Shown: piece after piece, positions 58,717 to 64,000 of the stretch
Layout: each line of letters opens with the position of its first letter
Numbering within the stretch: position 1 is the stretch's first letter
From: Saccharococcus thermophilus
GTDB taxonomy: Bacteria > Bacillota > Bacilli > Bacillales > Anoxybacillaceae
Length of the DNA: 64,000 nucleotides
Direction: 5' to 3'
Assembly (NCBI RefSeq): GCF_011761475.1
Contig: NZ_JAASRS010000001.1
Span: 1,922,001 to 1,986,000, forward strand
Translations under genes and position numbers: made by a program
Notes under the pieces: model-generated
What the model was told of the DNA's origin: nothing
Database searches by the model: none
What the model saw: the letters and a program-made list of their open reading frames with translations, nothing else

Positions 58717-59774
58717 CGCGACTGGTAATGTTCTTTCCAATGAAGCAAGGCCACCTTCAATACCGCAAGAAGCGGAACAGCAATAATAAGGCCAATCACT
58801 CCGGCAATTTCCCCGCCAAAAAACAAGGCAAACATAATCACGAGCGGATGCATATGCAAACTCTTCCCGACAATCATCGGCGATAAAATATTTCCTTCCA
58901 AAAATTGAAGAAGAAAAATAATAGCAGCAACGATCAACACCATTTTCAAGGAAACCGTCACCGCCAGAATGATGGCGGGAATGGCGCCAATCACCGGGCC
59001 AAAATAAGGGATAATATTGGTGACGCCAATAATGCAGCCAAGCAAAAGCGGATAATCCATTCCGACAAGCCACAAAGCAAGCGCGGCAACAGAGCCGATC
59101 ACGGCTCCTACCAACAATTGCCCACGAATATAGTTGCCAAGCGATTCGTCGACATCTTTCAAAAAGGCCATCCCCGGCTCCCGCCACCGTTTCGGCGTCA
59201 TATACCATACCGCTTTTTTCAACAACTCAATATCCTTTAGCATGTAAAATACAATAAACGGAATAAGCAAAAACAGCATGGCGGAATTCACAAACCATTT
59301 TACGCCGTTCATCACCATCGTTACGGCATCAGCAGCTGCTCGTTCCACTTGTACCAACATCGTTTCGATTCGCGTATGAATTTCCATCGGCCATGTCGAT
59401 GTCTGATTATGAATGCCCTTCGCCCAATTCCGGTATGTTTCGATTAACGCCGGCAGGCTTTCGCTCAATTGCTTTAGCTGTTGAATAAACAGCGGAATGC
59501 CTTTATAAAGTCCGTAGCCGATGCCTCCGAAAAAAAGAAAATAGATCAATAATATGGCTATCCAGCGTGGGATTCCCTTTTCATGAATGTATTCCACCAA
59601 CGGATGCAATAAATAGGTAATAAAAGCGGCAATGATAAATGGAATCAATGCGGTAATCAATAAATCGACGGCAGGCAGCCATACTTCTTTCATGCGGATC
59701 ACTAAATAGATAATAACCGTAATAAGCAGCCATTTGCCAATCCGGACAATCGACAGCCACTGCTGTTCCCCCAT
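58713..59774 (-). CDS. yrrI: AI-2E family transporter YrrI
   Basis: A membrane protein of the AI-2 exporter superfamily; the true substrate in Bacillus is unknown. The 353-residue product has about seven membrane segments in the usual grouping (two pairs near the N-terminus, then a central soluble loop of about 100 residues, then LLGCIIGVTNIIPYFGPVIG and the final hydrophobic block with VPLLAVLKVALLHW). The ATG at 59774 has GGGGGTG upstream; the ORF to 59834 runs into the yrzQ terminator. It lies upstream of alaS as in B. subtilis. Confidence 0.9.
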   Translation of the reverse strand: MGEQQWLSIVRIGKWLLITVIIYLVIRMKEVWLPAVDLLITALIPFIIAAFITYLLHPLVEYIHEKGIPRWIAILLIYFLFFGGIGYGLYKGIPLFIQQLKQLSESLPALIETYRNWAKGIHNQTSTWPMEIHTRIETMLVQVERAAADAVTMVMNGVKWFVNSAMLFLLIPFIVFYMLKDIELLKKAVWYMTPKRWREPGMAFLKDVDESLGNYIRGQLLVGAVIGSVAALALWLVGMDYPLLLGCIIGVTNIIPYFGPVIGAIPAIILAVTVSLKMVLIVAAIIFLLQFLEGNILSPMIVGKSLHMHPLVIMFALFFGGEIAGVIGLIIAVPLLAVLKVALLHWKEHYQSR

Positions 59775-59821
59775 CGTAACACCCCCTACCGTTAGTGTAG
59801 GAGAAGAGGGCGGAATTATAC

Positions 59822-59865
59822 AAAAAAGTGCCAATCCCCGTCAGTTTGCGGGAATTGGCACCAGC
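59822..59865 (-). terminator. Terminator downstream of yrzQ
   Basis: AGTGCCAATCCCCG (59827-59840) pairs with CGGGAATTGGCAC (59849-59861), with one wobble, and is followed on the minus strand by a T run. Confidence 0.85.
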
Positions 59866-59867
59866 TT

Positions 59868-60002
59868 TTAGCGAATGGCTCGGGCCAAACGACGGCGCAT
59901 TCTTTTCATTGTGCGGTTGTTCATCCAGTCATTGCGCTGTGCTGCTCGATAGGCGGCAATGCCTAATCCTAACGCCAACAGCGAGGTCATTGTCCGATTC
60001 AT
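59868..60002 (-). CDS. yrzQ: YrzQ family small protein (DUF3918-like)
   Basis: A 44-residue, strongly basic protein (MNRTMTSLLALGLGIAAYRA at the N-terminus, [11 protein letters not shown] at the C-terminus) with one short hydrophobic stretch. It matches YrzQ by length, sequence pattern and position. AGGAGG lies 7 bases upstream of the ATG. It starts 12 bases after the yrzR stop. Its function is unknown. Confidence 0.82.
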   Translation of the reverse strand: MNRTMTSLLALGLGIAAYRAAQRNDWMNNRTMKRMRRRLARAIR

Positions 60003-60014
60003 GCTCGTTTCCTC

Positions 60015-60206
60015 CTAAAATTGGATCGTGCGCTCATGTTCATCAAATAAATCATCCAACGAACTTAACGTCCCGTCTTCCTCGACTTGATGGGTATGAA
60101 TAATCCCTTTTGACACGGACAATTCAATAAAGCAATCCCAACAATAGTATTGGTTCACACCAATTTTTCCTAAATTTTTGCTTTTACAATTCGGGCAAAT
60201 GAGCAC
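60015..60206 (-). CDS. yrzR: Putative zinc-ribbon protein YrzR
   Basis: A 63-residue protein with two CxxC pairs (CPNCKSKNLGKIG and YYCWDCFIEL) that form a likely zinc ribbon, followed by a polar tail (EEDGTLSSLDDLFDEH). It resembles YrzR of B. subtilis, located at the same place between yrrD and yrzQ. Its function is unknown. Confidence 0.82.
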   Translation of the reverse strand: MLICPNCKSKNLGKIGVNQYYCWDCFIELSVSKGIIHTHQVEEDGTLSSLDDLFDEHERTIQF

Positions 60207-60221
60207 GAACAGCCACTCTCC

Positions 60222-60695
60222 TTACATTGTTGTGTTTACAATAATCGCTTCTTCCCCAACGGTAAAAGGGGCAGCGCCGATTCGTTTTTTTCCTTCCGTC
60301 AAATCGGCAAAAAAACCGTCTGTAATCTCATATCCTCCGATTATGCCCAATTGCCCGTGAAAATATACATCCTCTAATAATCCCAGCTTTTTTCCATCCG
60401 CTGTAATCACCGGTTTGCCGGCGATTCCGCGTTCGCTGTAAAGAGAGTAGCCGGTTTGAACCGAGGAAAATGGCTGTAAACACGCAGCGTCCTTTATGAT
60501 AACCCCATCTGTTCCAACTGCTTGCACGGCGGAAAACGGGAGATAGCGCTGGCGGGCAAACCACCCTTTGCTTTCCAACGCGAATCCTTGCACTGTTCCA
60601 TTATTGGTAAAACAAATATCGCTGATTTTTCCAATTGTCTTTCCCGTTTTTTGTTCATATACGGGAAGGCCTTTCATATGGGAAAACGTCCGCAA
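60222..60695 (-). CDS. yrrD: PRC-barrel domain protein YrrD
   Basis: A 157-residue protein with two PRC-barrel repeats (GLPVYEQKTGKTIGKISD and GKPVITADGKKLGLLEDVYF), a fold used for RNA processing and photosynthetic proteins; the role of YrrD is unknown. A TTG at 60695 with AAAGGTGGGGAG upstream gives MRTFSHMKGLPV and is preferred to the GTG at 60719. It follows recD2 by about 35 bases. Confidence 0.85.
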   Translation of the reverse strand: MRTFSHMKGLPVYEQKTGKTIGKISDICFTNNGTVQGFALESKGWFARQRYLPFSAVQAVGTDGVIIKDAACLQPFSSVQTGYSLYSERGIAGKPVITADGKKLGLLEDVYFHGQLGIIGGYEITDGFFADLTEGKKRIGAAPFTVGEEAIIVNTTM

Positions 60696-60730
60696 AGATC
60701 TCCCCACCTTTCCAGCCACGCTTAGCTTGG

Positions 60731-63085
60731 CTAGTTGTTCATAAAATCATACGGTGAAACGTTTTCCATCCCTACGTTCGCATCTTCCATCGGCAGCTCT
60801 CCTTCGGTAAATGGAGCAAGAGACCGTTGCAATTTCTCCGTCAGCGTCGTCTGCCGCGCCCCGTCATCGCTGCGGTTGACTCCGAGCCGAAACGCTTCTT
60901 CCTCCCCGCATAAAATTAAAAACTTCTTGCTTCTTGTCACGGCGGTATATAGCAAATTTCGCTTCAGCATGCGGTAATAGCTTTTGACAACAGGCAAAAT
61001 AACAATAGGAAATTCGCTTCCTTGCGCTTTATGAATCGAGCAGCAATAAGCATGGGTGATTTGCGACAAGTCTTGCCGCGAATACGTGACCTCGACGCCA
61101 TCAAACGAAACAACGACTAAATCCTGCTTTTCCGTGTTTTCTTTCGCGTAAAAAATGGCGACAATTTCACCGATATCTCCGTTAAACACGTTATCGTCCG
61201 GCTGATTGACAAGCTGCAGCACTTTGTCGCCGACCCTGTACACGACATCGCCGACAGAAAGCTCCCGCTTTTTTTCAGACTTCGGATTAAACAATTCTTG
61301 CAGCACTTGGTTCATCCGGTCAATTCCGGCAGGTCCGCGGTACATTGGGGCAAGCACTTGAATATCTTTTACGGCAAAGCCTTTTTTGCGCGCGTTATCG
61401 GCAATTTGCCGCACTACTTCGGCGACTTGTCCTGTCTGGCAGCGGATAAAGGAGCGATCCGCTTTTTGCGCCGTTAAATCGGAAGGAACGAGGCCGTTTT
61501 TCATCTGGTGGGCCAATTCAATAATCGATGATCCTTCCGCCTGCCGGTACACTTCGGTCAGGCGAACGGTCGGTACCACTCCTGCCCTCAGCAAATCCTT
61601 TAACACTTGCCCCGGCCCGACCGATGGGAGCTGGTCTTCATCACCAACAAGAATCACTTGCATGCCGTCAGGGATCGATTTAAACAGCTGATTCGCCAGC
61701 CACGTATCGACCATTGACATTTCATCAACAATTAAAAGCTTGCCGCTAATCGGTTCATCCTCATCATGAGTAAAACCTTCCGCACCGTTCCAGCCAAGCA
61801 GCCGGTGAATCGTCACAGCAGGAAGCCCCGTCGCCTCGCTCATTCGCTTTGCCGCTCTTCCCGTTGGTGCGGCAAGCAAGATCGGAAACGGATGGTCTTT
61901 CGTATAGTCTTTCGGATCAAGGGAAAGGCCATGCAAGTCAGCAAATATTTCCACGATTCCTTTAATGACCGTCGTTTTCCCTGTGCCGGGACCGCCGGTT
62001 AAAATAAAAAGCGAAGAAGAAAGCGCCTGGCGAATCGCTTCTTTTTGCAGCGGAGCGTATTGTACGGACAAACGCTCCTCCAATCTGCCGAGCGCCAGCA
62101 AAAATTCCGATTCAGGAAACGTCATGACCGCTTCCTTTTGCTGCAGCAAACGTTTTACGTTTGTCACAATTCCTTTTTCGGCAAAATAAAGTGACGGAAT
62201 ATAAAACCTTTCCTCCTCTTCAATGAGCTTGCCTTCCTCGGCAAGCATGACCAACATTTGCTCAATTGTTTCGACACGGATCGTTTCGCTGCGCTTTGCT
62301 TCTAAAAGCTGCTTCACATATGCCGTCAGTTGATCTTTCGTCACATACACATGTCCCTCTTGCAGGCAGTCATGTTCTAGCGCAAATAAACAGGCGGCGC
62401 GAATCCGCGCCGGGTGGCTTCCGGAAATGCCAAGCTGGTATCCTAGCTCATCGGCTCGGCCAAATCCAATCCCTTCAACATCTTCAACAAGCTGGTATGG
62501 GTTTTGCTGAATAATGGAAAGCGTTTCTTCTTGATACACTTGATAAATTTTCATCGCTAACTGCGGCCCAAACCCAAATTGCGAAAGGGCGATCATCGTT
62601 TGCTCTAATCCTTCGTGGGTACGCAGCGTTTCATACAATTCTTTTGCCTTTTGCTTCGTTAATTTCGGAACGCCGTCTAATACGCTTGGGTCCTCCAAAA
62701 TTTTAGAAATCGCATTTTCCCCAAGCGTTTCGACGATGGCCGTTGCCGTTTTTTTTCCGATTCCTTTAAATAAATCGCTCGCTAAATAATGAATGAGGCC
62801 CTCTTTCGTATTCGGGAACTGTTTGCGAAAATGTTCGACCACATACTGCCGGCCGAACCTCGGATGGTTATGAAATTTTCCATAAAAAATATACGTATCC
62901 TGTTCGTTCATTTTCGGAAAATATCCGGTCACTACTACTTCTTGTTCTTCGCAGGCTTCATTCGTTTCTTCGACACGGACGCGGATGACGGAATAAAAAT
63001 TTTCTTCATTATGGAAAATGGTAGCAACACACGTTCCTTTAATAAATGACGCCTCGTCTAATGCAAACGATTCCTGTTGTTGCAA
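60731..63085 (-). CDS. recD2: ATP-dependent DNA helicase RecD2
   Basis: RecD2 is a 5'-to-3' SF1B helicase acting in DNA repair and replication fork progress without RecBC. The 784-residue protein has the long N-terminal region with OB and tandem helix-hairpin-helix domains (FKGIGKKTATAIVE, VEGIGFGRADELG), Walker A (LTGGPGTGKTTVIKG), Walker B (LLIVDEMSMVD), Q/III motif (VGDEDQLPSVGPG) and the C-terminal SH3-containing motif region ending in TAVTRSKKFLIL. It starts shortly after yrrB and precedes yrrD. Confidence 0.96.
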   Translation of the reverse strand: MQQQESFALDEASFIKGTCVATIFHNEENFYSVIRVRVEETNEACEEQEVVVTGYFPKMNEQDTYIFYGKFHNHPRFGRQYVVEHFRKQFPNTKEGLIHYLASDLFKGIGKKTATAIVETLGENAISKILEDPSVLDGVPKLTKQKAKELYETLRTHEGLEQTMIALSQFGFGPQLAMKIYQVYQEETLSIIQQNPYQLVEDVEGIGFGRADELGYQLGISGSHPARIRAACLFALEHDCLQEGHVYVTKDQLTAYVKQLLEAKRSETIRVETIEQMLVMLAEEGKLIEEEERFYIPSLYFAEKGIVTNVKRLLQQKEAVMTFPESEFLLALGRLEERLSVQYAPLQKEAIRQALSSSLFILTGGPGTGKTTVIKGIVEIFADLHGLSLDPKDYTKDHPFPILLAAPTGRAAKRMSEATGLPAVTIHRLLGWNGAEGFTHDEDEPISGKLLIVDEMSMVDTWLANQLFKSIPDGMQVILVGDEDQLPSVGPGQVLKDLLRAGVVPTVRLTEVYRQAEGSSIIELAHQMKNGLVPSDLTAQKADRSFIRCQTGQVAEVVRQIADNARKKGFAVKDIQVLAPMYRGPAGIDRMNQVLQELFNPKSEKKRELSVGDVVYRVGDKVLQLVNQPDDNVFNGDIGEIVAIFYAKENTEKQDLVVVSFDGVEVTYSRQDLSQITHAYCCSIHKAQGSEFPIVILPVVKSYYRMLKRNLLYTAVTRSKKFLILCGEEEAFRLGVNRSDDGARQTTLTEKLQRSLAPFTEGELPMEDANVGMENVSPYDFMNN

Positions 63086-63103
63086 TGGGAATCCCCTGCC
63101 TTT

Positions 63104-63766
63104 TTATTGTTGTAGCTTCTTTTCCATCATCTTTTTTCCATATCCCGCCAACAGATGGTCCGGCTGGATTTCCAAAGCGGTCGCAAACATGTCGTGGGCG
63201 GTTTGGATATCCTCTTTGTAGGCATATATCACGCCTAAATTATAATAGGCGTCAGCATGACGGGAATCTAGCTGAATCGTTTTTTGGAAATAATTCATCG
63301 CTTCGTCGACCAATTCGAGATGGGCAAGGCATAATCCTAGTTGAAACACAGCCTCCACGTCGTTTTCTTTCAATTCCACGGCCCTTTGTAAATACGGAAG
63401 CGCCAGCCGTGGCATCTCCAGGTGGATGAGCGACATGCCGAGCATAAAAAAGGCGTCGGCATCATGTAACCCTTTTTGAATCGCCTGTTCAAACATGTTC
63501 TTTGCCTGGGCAAATTGCTGGCGTTTGTAATAGACGGAGCCCATTCCGTAATAAGCGGCGGCGGCATGTCCATCCAGCTCGAGCGCTTTTTGGAAAAACT
63601 GCAGTGCTTTTTCCTCTTCTCCGGCTGCGGCTAACACTGTTCCAAAATTAATGTAGCCGACTGGATCTTCCGGGTTTTCTTCGATCGCATCATGGAAACA
63701 TTGGATCGCTTTCTCGTAATCTCCTTGCTGCATATAGGCAATTCCTTGTTGATTTTTATCTCCCAC
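63104..63766 (-). CDS. yrrB: Tetratricopeptide repeat protein YrrB
   Basis: A 220-residue protein made of about six TPR units of 34 residues, for example AIQCFHDAIEENPEDPVGYI and ALQFFQKALELDGHAAAAYY. TPR stacks bind partner proteins; the partner is not known, although location between mnmA and recD2 is conserved in Bacillus. The ATG at 63766 has AAGGAGTGAC upstream. It is soluble with no signal sequence. Confidence 0.92.
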   Translation of the reverse strand: MGDKNQQGIAYMQQGDYEKAIQCFHDAIEENPEDPVGYINFGTVLAAAGEEEKALQFFQKALELDGHAAAAYYGMGSVYYKRQQFAQAKNMFEQAIQKGLHDADAFFMLGMSLIHLEMPRLALPYLQRAVELKENDVEAVFQLGLCLAHLELVDEAMNYFQKTIQLDSRHADAYYNLGVIYAYKEDIQTAHDMFATALEIQPDHLLAGYGKKMMEKKLQQ

Positions 63767-63825
63767 TGTTTTGTCACTCCTTATCCTAATTTTAGCACAT
63801 ATGTTCGCAATTTTCTATCATTTAC

Positions 63826-63863
63826 AGAAACACCTCAACTCCCGCAAGAGTTGAGGTGTTTCC
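63826..63863 (-). terminator. Terminator downstream of mnmA
   Basis: AAACACCTCAACTC (63828-63841) pairs perfectly with GAGTTGAGGTGTTT (63848-63861), a 14-bp stem with a 6-base loop, followed by a short T-containing run. Confidence 0.85.
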
Positions 63864-63899
63864 TGTTTGCCGTCGCTTTTTCATTTTCCAAGTTATTCT

Positions 63900-64000
<101 letters not shown>

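Overview
The window is a chromosomal segment of a thermophilic, spore-forming, motile Bacillaceae bacterium, most like Parageobacillus/Geobacillus. The evidence is the B. subtilis-like gene order, sporulation genes (spoIIP, gpr, sigK, sda), a GltT close in sequence to the Geobacillus stearothermophilus transporter, and insertion sequences of types common in that group. No tRNA, rRNA, CRISPR array or prophage was seen. Most genes lie on the minus strand.

Region 1 (1-27.3 kb) is the conserved yqeW-to-yqeG block. It holds a partial Na/Pi cotransporter, deoC, then the CIRCE/HrcA-controlled chaperone operon hrcA-grpE-dnaK-dnaJ-prmA-rsmE-mtaB (written 5' to 3'). Next come hemW-lepA, yqxA-spoIIP-gpr, rpsT, holA, yqzM and the late competence genes comEC, comEB, comEA and comER. 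comEA is broken by a one-base frameshift. The block ends with yqeM-rsfS-yqeK-nadD-yhbY-aroE-yqeH-yqeG, and a cluster of DnaA boxes separates yqeG from the divergent sporulation checkpoint gene sda.

Region 2 (27.3-39.2 kb) is mixed. It contains psd and pssA (phosphatidylethanolamine synthesis), motA-motB, a remnant of an AI-2E-type membrane protein, a DedA protein, the glutamate transporter gltT, an uninterrupted sigK and a chemotaxis receptor. A short AT-rich accessory stretch follows, with a 92-bp inverted-repeat element, a complete IS256-family element with an 8-bp target duplication, the solo left end of a second IS256-like element fused to a DUF4306 gene, a DinB-like gene and a 28-residue small ORF.

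Region 3 (39.2-64 kb) is the conserved yrhC-to-mnmA block: methionine-to-cysteine conversion (yrrT-mtnN-mccA-mccB-yrhC), yrzA, yrrS, pbpI, greA, udk, the tRNA wobble-uridine hydroxylation/methylation genes trmR-trhP1-trhP2, mltG, the yrzB-yrrK-yrzL set, T-box-controlled alaS, yrrI, yrzQ, yrzR, yrrD, recD2, yrrB and the 3' end of mnmA. Two insertion sequences split what is normally a continuous gene series: an IS4-type element between greA and udk, and an IS110/IS1111-type element between trhP1 and trhP2.

The most interesting points are these. All three complete insertion sequences, though unrelated, carry a leader hairpin that buries the transposase Shine-Dalgarno sequence. The IS110-type element has a long structured 3' non-coding end that is a candidate bridge-RNA locus. 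pbpI has its only visible ribosome-binding site inside the greA terminator stem. comEA is frameshifted. A DnaA-box cluster lies at sda/yqeG.
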